A stretch of DNA of 35,239 nt from a virus, in the IMG/VR virus record IMGVR_UViG_3300045003_000028, positions 1 through 35,239 of that record. One strand, given 5' to 3'. The translations under genes and the position numbers were made by a program. Below, piece after piece: positions 23,040-30,331 of this stretch. Each line of letters starts with the position of its first letter. The stretch's first letter is position 1. A model generated the notes under the pieces. It had not been told where the DNA came from, made no database searches, and was given only the letters and a program-made list of their open reading frames with translations.

Positions 23040-25141
23040 GCCGTTGCCCCACCGATCTGTCCGCCCGGTTCCCGCCCGACCTGGCTCATGTCGGCGAATC
23101 CGGCCCGAGCCCCCGCCAGCTTGGCCTGATAGTCCAACTGCATCTCTTCGCGCTTGAGCTGGAGATCGGCCGCCATCTGCTCTCGCTGGAGCTGGGCGTT
23201 CTGCTGAAGCTCGATCATCTTCAGCTCACGGTCCTGCTGGAGCTTCGCGACCGCCATCTGTTGGTCGTTCTGCGCCTTCTGCTGGTCGGCCGCCTGCTGC
23301 GCCTGCAGCTTCTGCTGGTCGATCTGCTGCTGAGCCTGTAGCTTCAGCATCTCCGGATTGGGCGGAGGCGGCGGTTGTGGCCCTTGCTGCGCCGCCTTTG
23401 GGTCGGTCAGGTACCGATCCACGCCCTTGTACAGCAGCCCCTTGGTCAGCGCGCGCTTGGTCAGGTTGTAGATGTTCTCCGGCGTGACCATCTGCGGGCC
23501 GCCCGGCGCCTGCATCACCTTCTCGATCAGGCCAGCCGCAACCTGCGCCATCTGCAGCTCGTGCATGGCGCCGCCAGAGCCGATCCCGACTTCGATGACC
23601 ATGTCGTTGCGCTCGGCCCATTGCGAAGGGTCGATCGGCGTCCAGTTACCGCGGAGCTTGACCACCCGCTGGCTGTTCATATGCTCGCGAAGCAAGGCAT
23701 GGACGCCCAGGAACATCTCCTTGACGCCCGTCTCGGCCCATATGCGGGCCATCATGCGGAGGCGGCGCTGCGAGTTGCCCATCAGGGCCAGAGCGCCGGT
23801 CGCGGTGTCATGCAGGGTGTCGGGGTTCAGACCCTGAGCGTTGCGGACGATGCCGGTGCGCTGCTCGATGACCGTGGAGAGATATTCCAGCGCCGCGGCT
23901 GGGTCGATGTTAAGGCCTCCAGCCGAGATGGCGCGGACCGCTTCTCCGTTCTTCGATCGCACCGGAACGCCCGGCTCGTTCAGCAGCAGATCCTGGATGG
24001 TGAACTCGTTGGAGAACTGATCCGCCACTTCGTAGCGCTGATTCAGCGCGAAATAGATCGAATCCAGCCAGCCACGTAAGACCGCCGTCTTGACCCGCAT
24101 CCCCTCCATAGCCTTATCGGCCAGCGAGAAGCCGTAGAACCGGTGCGGCTGCGGAAACGGGCAGATCGCGGAAAACTGAATCCGCTGGATCTTCTCCTTG
24201 TGCAGGAGAACCCGCTCGTCGTTGCCGGTGACGACGCGCCAGATTTCCCGCTCGCCGTCGTCGTTCACGACCGCGATGTTGTGCTCCAGGATCTCCACGA
24301 TGCGGAGATCGCCCCAGGTGCCGGCGGTGAGCTGGGTCTGCTCTCCGGCCGTGTCGCGGGCTTGCTGGATCGCGTCGACGTAGGACGGTGCGCCGTATGG
24401 CGGCAAGTCGTATACCAGTTCCGGGTCGTAACCCTGCTCGATCAGGTCTTGCGCCCGAGGCCTGGACCGAAAGGCGCAGTAGGTCGTATCCTTCAGCTCG
24501 ACCGTATCACGGGCAACGGAGAAGTCCTCCGGCGGGCAAGCGGCTATCTTCACCCCGCCGCGGTCCACCATCTTGCGCTTGGTGAACTTGACCATCGGCA
24601 CGCCGTCGCCGTCGAACTCCTCGACGTCGACAACCTTGGTCTCGTCATCCTCCAGCAGGTTGGCCTGTTGGAGAGCCTCGAAATCCGCCTGCGAACAGAC
24701 AAAGGTCTCGTCGTTAGGCTGGACGTCGTCTTCCCACCACCACTTGAAGATGCCCCGCTTGACCGTCAGGGCGTCCTTGAACGCGGCATACAGGATCTTG
24801 AAGCCGTCGTTCTCGACCATGACCACGTGATTGACGTAGTCGGTCTCTTGTTCGGCTTGCTCCTCGTCCTGCGGGCCAATCGGCTGGAAGGATGCGACGT
24901 CTTCCCCGCCTGTGAAGATCTCCACGAGGTCGGGCAGCGCCGTTTCGATCACGTCCGCGACGTCGGTAGACACTGCAGACGAACGCCCCTCGTAATTGGG
25001 AACGTCCGGCATCTCGCCCTTGTAGTAATCTAGGGCATAGATGCTAGCACCAGTTAGCACAGCATCATTGTCGAGTCCAACTGAATTCCTGCGCTCTTGA
25101 AAAACAAGATTGATCAGGTCATCGTCGGACAGGTCGGCCAT
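23036..25141 (-). CDS. Portal protein, P22/SU10 podovirus type
   Basis: This is a 701-residue protein. The N-terminal region (residues 1-130) and the segment TDVADVIETALPDLVEIFTGGEDV are typical of podovirus portals, as is the aromatic FKWWWEDD. Residues ~599-678 form a long Gln/Lys/Met coiled coil (QKLQAQQAADQQ and repeats), the barrel or C-terminal extension of P22-like portals. The ring of twelve sits at one capsid vertex and is the passage for packaged DNA. Length fits the P22 portal (725). It lies downstream of the terminase genes and overlaps the Ntn-hydrolase gene by four bases. Confidence 0.86.
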   Translation of the reverse strand: MADLSDDDLINLVFQERRNSVGLDNDAVLTGASIYALDYYKGEMPDVPNYEGRSSAVSTDVADVIETALPDLVEIFTGGEDVASFQPIGPQDEEQAEQETDYVNHVVMVENDGFKILYAAFKDALTVKRGIFKWWWEDDVQPNDETFVCSQADFEALQQANLLEDDETKVVDVEEFDGDGVPMVKFTKRKMVDRGGVKIAACPPEDFSVARDTVELKDTTYCAFRSRPRAQDLIEQGYDPELVYDLPPYGAPSYVDAIQQARDTAGEQTQLTAGTWGDLRIVEILEHNIAVVNDDGEREIWRVVTGNDERVLLHKEKIQRIQFSAICPFPQPHRFYGFSLADKAMEGMRVKTAVLRGWLDSIYFALNQRYEVADQFSNEFTIQDLLLNEPGVPVRSKNGEAVRAISAGGLNIDPAAALEYLSTVIEQRTGIVRNAQGLNPDTLHDTATGALALMGNSQRRLRMMARIWAETGVKEMFLGVHALLREHMNSQRVVKLRGNWTPIDPSQWAERNDMVIEVGIGSGGAMHELQMAQVAAGLIEKVMQAPGGPQMVTPENIYNLTKRALTKGLLYKGVDRYLTDPKAAQQGPQPPPPPNPEMLKLQAQQQIDQQKLQAQQAADQQKAQNDQQMAVAKLQQDRELKMIELQQNAQLQREQMAADLQLKREEMQLDYQAKLAGARAGFADMSQVGREPGGQIGGATA

Positions 25142-25153
25142 AGCGGTCTACAC

Positions 25154-25567
25154 TCAGACCGGCATCGCGTAGCTGACATACAGACTTGCCGCGCCCGTGG
25201 CCGAGGCCGTACCGCTCTGCACGATGCGGGCGGTAAAGGCGGTCGTGAACCCGGTCGAGCCGGTCACGGTGTCCAGGTCGGAGATATTCGTGCCGACCAG
25301 TGTGAAGCTGTAGTCGCCGAGCGCCTTGATGGTCGTCCCGGCGACGTATTCCGCACCGCCCAGCGTCTTGCCGATCTGAAGCTGAGCGTCAGTCGCCGCG
25401 CCGAAGGCCGTGGTGGTCTTCACGCGGAAGGAGACGTTTCGGGCGCCGGCCGGGATGTTGAAGGCGAAATCGGTGTTGGCCGTCGCGGTGACTGTGAGTG
25501 GCACGGCGTCTTCGATGCGAACGAACGCGCCGCCGTGCTGGGCGATGCTCTGAGCAGTGGTCGCCAT
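25154..25567 (-). CDS. Beta-rich head-region protein, unknown
   Basis: This is a 137-residue protein. It has Thr/Ala/Val strands (LTVTATANTDFAFNIPAGARNVSFRVKT) and a repeated thread-like pattern suited to a beta-sandwich decoration or fibre protein. It lies 13 bases upstream of the portal start. Candidates are a head decoration or a portal-associated protein. No family is recognised. Confidence 0.62.
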   Translation of the reverse strand: MATTAQSIAQHGGAFVRIEDAVPLTVTATANTDFAFNIPAGARNVSFRVKTTTAFGAATDAQLQIGKTLGGAEYVAGTTIKALGDYSFTLVGTNISDLDTVTGSTGFTTAFTARIVQSGTASATGAASLYVSYAMPV

Positions 25568-25569
25568 GG

Positions 25570-25776
25570 TCAGCGTCCTTTCTTGAGAACAGCCCGCGCC
25601 GCGCCTTTGATTTTGGCGGCTTCAGGCGCGGAGATGTTGCCGGCGCGCTCGGAACGGGTTGCGCCGCCGATAGCGAGGCGAGCGTGGGTTTTGTTTTCAA
25701 CGGGAAAGGATTTACCCGGTCCCGCGAAGTCCTTCTTGGGAAGGGCTTTTCGTGCTTTGCTTGTTAGTTTCGCCAT
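25570..25776 (-). CDS. Small basic phage protein, unknown
   Basis: This is a 68-residue Lys/Ala-rich protein. The ATG at 25776 is chosen because the protein from there (MAKLTSKARKALPKKDFAGP) has the appearance of a conserved short phage protein. A nearby ATG at 25782 is also possible. It overlaps the 3' end of the endonuclease VII-like gene by about 65 bases. It may bind nucleic acid or act in head assembly, but neither is shown. Confidence 0.6.
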   Translation of the reverse strand: MAKLTSKARKALPKKDFAGPGKSFPVENKTHARLAIGGATRSERAGNISAPEAAKIKGAARAVLKKGR

Positions 25777-26305
25777 GGGCATTCTTGTCCAAATAATCCG
25801 CAAGTTTGCGGAGCAGCGCTGTGTCGTCCTTGACCATGCCTAGCACTTTGTTGCATCGATCACAGATCCACCCGCGCGGCTTGCCGGTAGCGTGGCAGTG
25901 ATCGAAGCACATCCCATTCCTAGGCCTCTTCGCCCTAGCTTGAGGAGTGCATCCGCATATCTCGCACAACTCGGGGCGTGGACGGCCGAGAAGCGCTTCG
26001 CGTTTTTCTAAGTATCTAGACTTAGCTCTTACCTCGATGAGCTGCTGGCGCTCGGGGTAGCGCTTGCGCACCTGTTCGGCTCGGTGCGCATCGCAAATAC
26101 CGAGACCCTTTACCGGCCTTTCGCAGCCATCGATGCTACACAGTTCACCGGCCCATGTCGGGTGGCGACGATGCGGAGACGCCGGGTCTCCATATCTGTA
26201 CCATTTGTGGTAATGAGCCCGGCACAGACCGCGGCTCCGCACAACTAAGGGCTTGCCGCAGCCATCAACGCTGCATATTCCAGGAGAAGCCATCCGAACA
26301 TCCAT
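25712..26305 (-). CDS. Recombination endonuclease VII-like HNH protein with zinc knuckles
   Basis: This is a 197-residue protein. Residues ~11-31 and ~56-74 each hold Cys-x4-Cys and Cys-x2-His pairs, two small zinc-finger-like repeats. Residues 114-152 are the endonuclease VII core: Cys114 and Cys117, the FDHCHATGKPRGWICDRCN box with Asp135-His136, Cys148/Cys151 and Asn152, and then a helical tail. T4 endonuclease VII resolves branched DNA before packaging. Here the gene lies between terminase and portal, the usual place for free-standing HNH genes. Its end overlaps the next gene, so it may be an inserted homing-type gene. Met5 (26293) is an alternative start. Confidence 0.8.
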   Translation of the reverse strand: MDVRMASPGICSVDGCGKPLVVRSRGLCRAHYHKWYRYGDPASPHRRHPTWAGELCSIDGCERPVKGLGICDAHRAEQVRKRYPERQQLIEVRAKSRYLEKREALLGRPRPELCEICGCTPQARAKRPRNGMCFDHCHATGKPRGWICDRCNKVLGMVKDDTALLRKLADYLDKNAHGETNKQSTKSPSQEGLRGTG

Positions 26306-26410
26306 CGTTCGCTTGGTTAGGGTCGGGACGCTGTTGACGCAGCGTTTCCGGCCCGAATGTTCTGCTCCTGTTCCCTCTACTTGTCCAGCTTGCCGCCGAT
26401 GGTCGGCTTC

Positions 26411-26620
26411 TTACCGGCCATACTTCTCGGCCTTGATCGTCGGCGACGGCGTCATGTTGCGATCGGCCTTGCCGCTATTGCGGCCCGAGGTCATGCCCTT
26501 CGGCATCGCAGCCGCTTGGACCTCATCGCCGTTGTTGCCACCCTTGGCGATGTGGGAATCCGACGTGACCTTCTTGGCCATCTTGTCGTAGTGCGAAGAG
26601 TTGCAGGTGGTCACGGCCAT
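26411..26620 (-). CDS. Small Lys/Ser/Asn-rich protein, unknown
   Basis: This is a 69-residue protein starting at the ATG at 26620 with AAGGAA upstream. It is strongly hydrophilic (AKKVTSDSHIAKGGNNGDE) and resembles an intrinsically disordered or small basic protein. A 105-base gap with no evident gene separates it from the HNH protein. It is possibly a late regulatory or head protein, with no evidence beyond reading frame, RBS and location. Confidence 0.42.
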   Translation of the reverse strand: MAVTTCNSSHYDKMAKKVTSDSHIAKGGNNGDEVQAAAMPKGMTSGRNSGKADRNMTPSPTIKAEKYGR

Positions 26621-26649
26621 CTGAACGGTTCCTTATGTGAGGTTGGGAT

Positions 26650-26681
26650 GCTGAGCGGTTGTTGTTGGCGGCACGCTCAGC
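26650..26681. repeat. Perfect 8-base inverted repeat hairpin
   Basis: GCTGAGCG (26650-26657) and CGCTCAGC (26674-26681) form a perfect hairpin with a 16-base loop in the intergenic space upstream of the small gene at 26620. It could be a terminator without T-run, an operator, or part of the leader of that gene. Confidence 0.35.
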
Positions 26682-26758
26682 ACACGCTGCCGCCTCGGAA
26701 TGATTTCGGGCTTCCCAGCCTTTGCCGGCAACCATGAAGCGCCCCTCAGTAGAAGCGC

Positions 26759-26838
26759 CGTCCCGATCCGGCTTTGAACGTCCCGCAGGCTGGGCCTTAC
26801 GCCGTCGCCCGTGGGGCGGCGTTGAAAGTCTCGGGACG
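26759..26838 (-). ncRNA. Candidate structured RNA element in intergenic region
   Basis: An 80-base block is closed by CGTCCCGA (26759-26766) and TCGGGACG (26831-26838), a perfect eight-pair outer stem. Inside, ACGCC...GCCC-GTG-GGGC-GGCGT (26799-26822) forms a strong hairpin with a three-base bulge, leaving room for a further small stem. The shape is that of a multi-branched RNA or a leader. No homologue is known to me, and chance cannot be excluded in such GC-rich DNA. Confidence 0.25.
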
Positions 26839-26861
26839 CAGTACGCTAGAATATCATAAGG

Positions 26862-27071
26862 TCAGTTACATTCCGCAGGTTCGCGCAAGCCGTAGAACAC
26901 GCGTGGGGTAGCCTCTGCGCGCTCATCTCCGTCAGATGAAATCACGACGGTTGGCCGATCTTCTTTAACTATCGGCTCGCAGTTGCACAGGTCTGGGCGC
27001 AAGCCTTTCTCGCCCTTATTCCAGACCGGACAATTTTTGTCGTGCAACTCCAGGCGCGAGACGTGTTGCAT
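26862..27071 (-). CDS. Small Cys-containing protein, unknown
   Basis: This is a 69-residue protein starting six bases after the terminase stop. It has Cys14 and a CNC pair near residue 29, a possible metal site. The second half (VVISSDGDERAEATPRVFYG) is mixed beta. Because it follows terL closely it is probably co-transcribed. The 241-base stretch after it (26621-26861) has no gene but contains the two inverted-repeat elements listed separately. Confidence 0.52.
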   Translation of the reverse strand: MQHVSRLELHDKNCPVWNKGEKGLRPDLCNCEPIVKEDRPTVVISSDGDERAEATPRVFYGLREPAECN

Positions 27072-27077
27072 GTTCCC

Positions 27078-28376
27078 TCACACAGCCCCGAACGGTCGGG
27101 GCCGGATGCTCTCGTTCTTGCGGTTCGGCCTGGGCTCTTCGTAGGCCACGCACATCAAGCCGAATGCGTCGGCGCCATGGCTAGACCAGTCGTGGCACGG
27201 ACCAAGGCCAATCTCACGCTTCTCGTCGATCAATTCGTGATATGCCGCCAGCGCCTCAAGACCGCCTTCGGTCGCGTCCTTGTTCATCCAGACGGACGGG
27301 AACAAGCGCCTGGCCGCCTCGATCCGCTTAGAGGCCGCGCCCTTCCCCTGGTTCGGGACCACGACCGTCTCAAACTCCGCAGCCTGCAGAGCGGACTCGT
27401 ACGAGACGTCGAACACCTTGTCGTTGGCCGCGCCGTCGTGCGGCAGGACGCACAATGCGTTTCCGTAGCCGCTGGAGCGCAACCATTCGACATGCGCGCT
27501 GAGCGGCTGGCCTTTGGCCTCGTAGTAGTTCAGGACGCGGATCTCTCGGCCCACGAACTGCGCCACCCAGATCGCACAGGCGTCGGCCTTAGCCCCGGTA
27601 CCCCCGATATCCCAGAAGGCCCGCAGGCTCATCAGCGGATCAGCCGCGACGCGCCCTAGCCTGCCCTCCGACTTCATCGCCGCGATCTCGCGCGTGAAGT
27701 AGGCGCCCTCGGTAACGGTCTTGAAGTCGCCTTCCCAAACGTGATCGTAGCTGTCCGGGCGCTTGCTCAGGTCCTCAAGCCGTTCGTCGTTCAGAACGTC
27801 GGGGAACCACGGGTTATCCCGCCAATTCATCTCGACGATCTTGGCACCCTCGGGGGCATTGACCCGAAACCGCTTGTGCGTCGCCGAGGTCTTTCGCTCC
27901 GGGTTCCACGTCACCCAGATTTCGGAGTCATGCTCACGAACGGAGGGGACCGCCTTGGCCCACGCGGTCTCTGAGACCGGCTCGGCCTCATCCACCCAGA
28001 GGAGCTTGACGCGAGCCTTCGACTTGATGCTGTCCAGGCTGTGGCGTAGCCCGATGAACTTGTACTCGATCCGGCGGCACTTCGTCCGGATGTAGGTCTC
28101 GCCGACGTCGTAGGCGTCCCGCAGGAACGGCTCGCTCTCGATCGCCGCCTTGATCTCGGCCATGGACGAGTCGTCAAGCGAGTTCATGAACTCCCGGCCG
28201 CCGATGATCACGCCGGGCTCGTTCGCCTCGGCCCACATGAGCCCGCGAACCGCCGTCATCTTGGCAAACGACCGCGTCTTAGCCGATCCTCTGCCCCCGT
28301 AGGCCCCGCGATAGCGAGCCGAGCCCGTGAACACCGGGATCAGCTTCGGCGGCAGTTCAATCGTCGCGACGGTCAT
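27078..28376 (-). CDS. terL: Terminase large subunit
   Basis: This is a 432-residue packaging motor with all expected motifs. Walker A GGRGSAKT is at residues 27-34. Walker B ends in Asp129-Glu130 (KLLWVDE). The coupling motif WVTWNP is at ~154-159. The nuclease domain begins with Asp256 (FWDIGG), with another acidic site near HDGAANDK (Asp314) and a late Asp in HGADAFGLM. It cuts concatemeric DNA and drives it into the prohead through the portal using ATP. It overlaps the small-subunit gene by 20 bases. Similarity is to the PBSX/Terminase_3 type. I did not search. Confidence 0.92.
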   Translation of the reverse strand: MTVATIELPPKLIPVFTGSARYRGAYGGRGSAKTRSFAKMTAVRGLMWAEANEPGVIIGGREFMNSLDDSSMAEIKAAIESEPFLRDAYDVGETYIRTKCRRIEYKFIGLRHSLDSIKSKARVKLLWVDEAEPVSETAWAKAVPSVREHDSEIWVTWNPERKTSATHKRFRVNAPEGAKIVEMNWRDNPWFPDVLNDERLEDLSKRPDSYDHVWEGDFKTVTEGAYFTREIAAMKSEGRLGRVAADPLMSLRAFWDIGGTGAKADACAIWVAQFVGREIRVLNYYEAKGQPLSAHVEWLRSSGYGNALCVLPHDGAANDKVFDVSYESALQAAEFETVVVPNQGKGAASKRIEAARRLFPSVWMNKDATEGGLEALAAYHELIDEKREIGLGPCHDWSSHGADAFGLMCVAYEEPRPNRKNESIRPRPFGAV

Positions 28377-28770
28377 TCAAGCTAGGTGCGACAAGCTGGA
28401 TGACGGTCGGCTTCAGTTCCGACCCGCCAGGTCCGGCGTGCTCGATCCGCTCGCGGTAGGGCTCGGCAGGGAAGCGTCCACTCATGCACTTGCCGTATAG
28501 GCCCGCGTTGAAGCCAGAGCCCATCAACAGCCCGGTTCGGCCAGAGCGCTCCCACCAAGCAAGGCTCGCATCGTTCGCGCGTGTCATGGCGCGCAAAAAC
28601 TCGGGGTGTGCTTGCTCCCAATTGGCCAGGGTGTTGCGGCAGACGCCGAGTTCAAAGGCGATTTCAGCTCGCCCCATACCTTCGGCGCCGAGGCTGACGA
28701 CCCTTTCGCAATGGGCTTCGTCATAGAGGGTCGGTCGCCCTCCAGCGTGCTTCTGGCCCTCCTCGCTCAC
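28357..28770 (-). CDS. terS: Terminase small subunit
   Basis: This is a 137-residue protein with a GTG start. Residues ~12-55 carry the typical N-terminal region with a helix-turn-helix-type DNA-binding part (GRPTLYDEAHCERVVSLGAE, then IAFELGVCRNTLANWEQAHPEF), seen in small subunits that recognise the packaging site. The C-terminal half is mixed and ends basic/acidic. Overlap of 20 bases with terL and the order small-large support the call. Confidence 0.85.
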   Translation of the reverse strand: MSEEGQKHAGGRPTLYDEAHCERVVSLGAEGMGRAEIAFELGVCRNTLANWEQAHPEFLRAMTRANDASLAWWERSGRTGLLMGSGFNAGLYGKCMSGRFPAEPYRERIEHAGPGGSELKPTVIQLVAPSLNDRRDD

Positions 28771-28839
28771 GAGGCTTGCTCCCGCCCTTCCTCCCGATCC
28801 ACTAGGGTTGTCGGGTTGGGATTGGCTGTTAGGGGTTGG

Positions 28840-29043
28840 TCAATACTCGCCGTCGCGAAGCACGATCGCTTTCGGAGACGACGTGTCGAGTTCGGTCAGG
28901 CTGACCGAGTGGTCGTTAAACCCGCGCTCGGTAAGCGCCCGACACAGGAGATCACGAGCGGACGGCTCATCAGGGGCCACGATCACGCTGGCGGTTCCGA
29001 CTGGGTAGTGACCGGCGTAGTCGGAGCAGGTGAATACGCGCAT
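28840..29043 (-). CDS. Small phage protein, unknown
   Basis: This is a 67-residue soluble protein. It starts with RVFTCSDYAGHYPVGTASV and continues as alternating helix and strand (ARDLLCRALTERGFNDHSVSL), suggesting a ferredoxin-like small fold. Its start shares a base with the TGA of the membrane gene upstream (TGATG), so it is coupled to the cluster 29568-29043. Proteins of this appearance occur in other alphaproteobacterial phages from memory. No function is known. Confidence 0.58.
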   Translation of the reverse strand: MRVFTCSDYAGHYPVGTASVIVAPDEPSARDLLCRALTERGFNDHSVSLTELDTSSPKAIVLRDGEY

Positions 29044-29168
29044 CAGTGCGCGCAGCCGATCATGAGCAGGAAGCGCAGAAGGCCAGAGCCGACCGCGACG
29101 CCGCCGAAGAACACAGCAATCAACGCGACCGTCACAGCGCCGCGCTCGAACGACACATGATCTCTCAT
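29043..29168 (-). CDS. 41-residue membrane protein
   Basis: The frame runs from an ATG at 29168 to a TGA at 29043-29045 and encodes one long hydrophobic helix (ALIAVFFGGVAVGSGLLRFL) with a charged N-terminal ten residues. It overlaps its neighbours on both sides (ATGA upstream, TGATG downstream), which supports it being real despite its length. The type of function, perhaps membrane association or exclusion, is unknown. Confidence 0.5.
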   Translation of the reverse strand: MRDHVSFERGAVTVALIAVFFGGVAVGSGLLRFLLMIGCAH

Positions 29169-29323
29169 CGGTGACAGCACCTGTCGAAGCGGCGCTGGAT
29201 GGAGGTCAAGAGCGTGCGCTCCCAGACTTCCTTAGCCCCAGGGTGACCGGCGATAGCGTTGTACTCGATCACCCATCGACGCGTGCGCTCAGCGATCGGA
29301 ACGAAGCTGTCGGCGAAGAACAT
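29165..29323 (-). CDS. 52-residue protein, unknown
   Basis: The ATG at 29323 overlaps the TAA of the 81-residue gene by one base (TAATG), and the TGA at 29165-29167 overlaps the next ATG. The product is basic and helical (RTRRWVIEYNAIAGHPGAKEVWERTLLTSI, split here for reference at Trp18). No family is recognised. Support is coding overlap geometry only. Confidence 0.42.
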   Translation of the reverse strand: MFFADSFVPIAERTRRWVIEYNAIAGHPGAKEVWERTLLTSIQRRFDRCCHR

Positions 29324-29568
29324 TACTCGCCCTTGAGATAGGCTTCGTAGGCGCGGGCGGCTTCAAGTACGAAGTTGAAGTCCTTCCCGATCGGAACAGT
29401 GCGTAGTGCGGCTTCCAGAGCTTGGAGGCGCGACTGTCGATCGGTGTGCGCCTGAGCATATTTCTCTTGCTCAGCCTGCGCGCGCTGGCGGCCAAGATCC
29501 TGACGACGCCAGTACTCGGATACCTCTATCGGCTGACCGATATCAGAGGCAAATTCCATTTCATCCAT
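29323..29568 (-). CDS. Small helical, Gln/Arg-rich protein, unknown
   Basis: This is an 81-residue hydrophilic protein with a strong SD (GAGAGGA) and a central coiled-coil-like helix (RQRAQAEQEKYAQAHTDRQS). It is the first gene of the coupled run 29568, 29323, 29168 and 29043. It may be an early or regulatory protein. It stands just left of the divergent control region. Function is unknown. Confidence 0.6.
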   Translation of the reverse strand: MDEMEFASDIGQPIEVSEYWRRQDLGRQRAQAEQEKYAQAHTDRQSRLQALEAALRTVPIGKDFNFVLEAARAYEAYLKGE

Positions 29569-29873
29569 CTGTCCTCTCCGGTGTGCGGTTCCGAAGGTGA
29601 AGGGTACCGACCGCGTCGGACGCGTCTGCTCGGGGGTATGATCGACGAGTGGTCGTGTCAGAGGCCGAGCGGTCGGGATTGGGATGATCTTTAGTTTGCG
29701 CGCCGTCCCGTGCGCAGGCGCTTAGGGAACCTCTGTTACAAAGCGTGACTGAACGCTGCGATATGACAGCTTGCATATGTCCGCGGTCATGGTAGGTTAG
29801 CTCATCGGCGCCGCAGCGCTGAGCAAGCAGACAGAAGCACAACGCCGCAATCCCGCGGCTTTAGGAGGCCCAC
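29569..29873. promoter_or_regulatory. Divergent control region between minus and plus clusters
   Basis: These 305 bases separate the leftward genes (from 29568) and the rightward cassette (from 29874). No confident gene lies here: an overlapping minus ORF reaching 29842 looks like chance. They contain AGCGT-GACTGA-ACGCT (29742-29757), a perfect 5-6-5 inverted repeat that could be an operator. A hairpin GCCGC-AATCCC-GCGGC (29844-29859) precedes the SD AGGAGG at 29863-29868. A weak TTGCAT...TAGGTT pair (29771-29798) is possible as a plus-strand promoter. All regulatory assignments are tentative. Confidence 0.4.
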
Positions 29874-30071
29874 ATGGCCCATCTTCTCTCCGCTACCGAC
29901 CTCGCCATCGCCCTCGCGATGAAGGGCGGCTCGCTCCGCATCGTTGAGCGCGCCTCGCGCTTCGGCGACACGTTCTTCGCCATCGAGGACGCTTGCGGCG
30001 TCATCGAGGTCCAGATGGACCGCGTTGCGCTCGACGCGCGGATAGCGGCGATCCGGGAGGCGGCGCGATGA
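29874..30071 (+). CDS. Small phage protein with strong RBS, unknown
   Basis: This is a 65-residue protein with an excellent SD (AGGAGG, five bases before ATG). It has a compact alpha/beta pattern (TDLAIALAMKGGSLRIVERA, then DTFFAIEDACGVIEVQMDRV) and a basic end. Its TGA overlaps the next ATG by four bases. It is the first gene of a rightward cassette reaching 31308. No family is recognised. Confidence 0.65.
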   Translation: MAHLLSATDLAIALAMKGGSLRIVERASRFGDTFFAIEDACGVIEVQMDRVALDARIAAIREAAR

Positions 30072-30331
30072 GCGCCGCTGAACCCGAGTTCCCGATCGAC
30101 CTTCCGGAACCGGAAGTCTGGTCGGCCGAGCGCTGGATCGAATGGCTCCGCCGCGGGCCTAAAGATCTGGTCCCGCACTGGAGCGGTCTGTGCGCTTGCG
30201 CAGACGCCCTGGAGGCCGCCCTCCGTGAGGCTCGCGGGTATCCGCGCGCCGTTACAAATCCCGCCTGCGCCCATCCAGAGTGCACGTGCTCTGCGCGCTG
30301 TACCCTATATTTCCAACGAGGATCAAAATGA
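30068..30331 (+). CDS. Small Cys/Trp-rich phage protein, unknown
   Basis: This is an 87-residue protein starting at an ATG that overlaps the previous stop. The first half is acidic (EPEFPIDLPEPEVWSAERWIEW). The second half holds CAC, then CAHPECTCSARC, a dense set of Cys that could bind a metal. It overlaps the next start by four bases. The product is unknown. The Cys cluster suggests a small zinc-binding regulator or inhibitor, which is inference. Confidence 0.62.
   Translation: MSAAEPEFPIDLPEPEVWSAERWIEWLRRGPKDLVPHWSGLCACADALEAALREARGYPRAVTNPACAHPECTCSARCTLYFQRGSK

Noticed and set aside
29561-29842. Minus-strand ORF of 93 codons upstream of 29568
   Set aside because: It shows no SD, Arg/Ser/Thr-rich shadow composition, and its 3' end runs into a gene with a strong SD. 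The region reads better as divergent control DNA.
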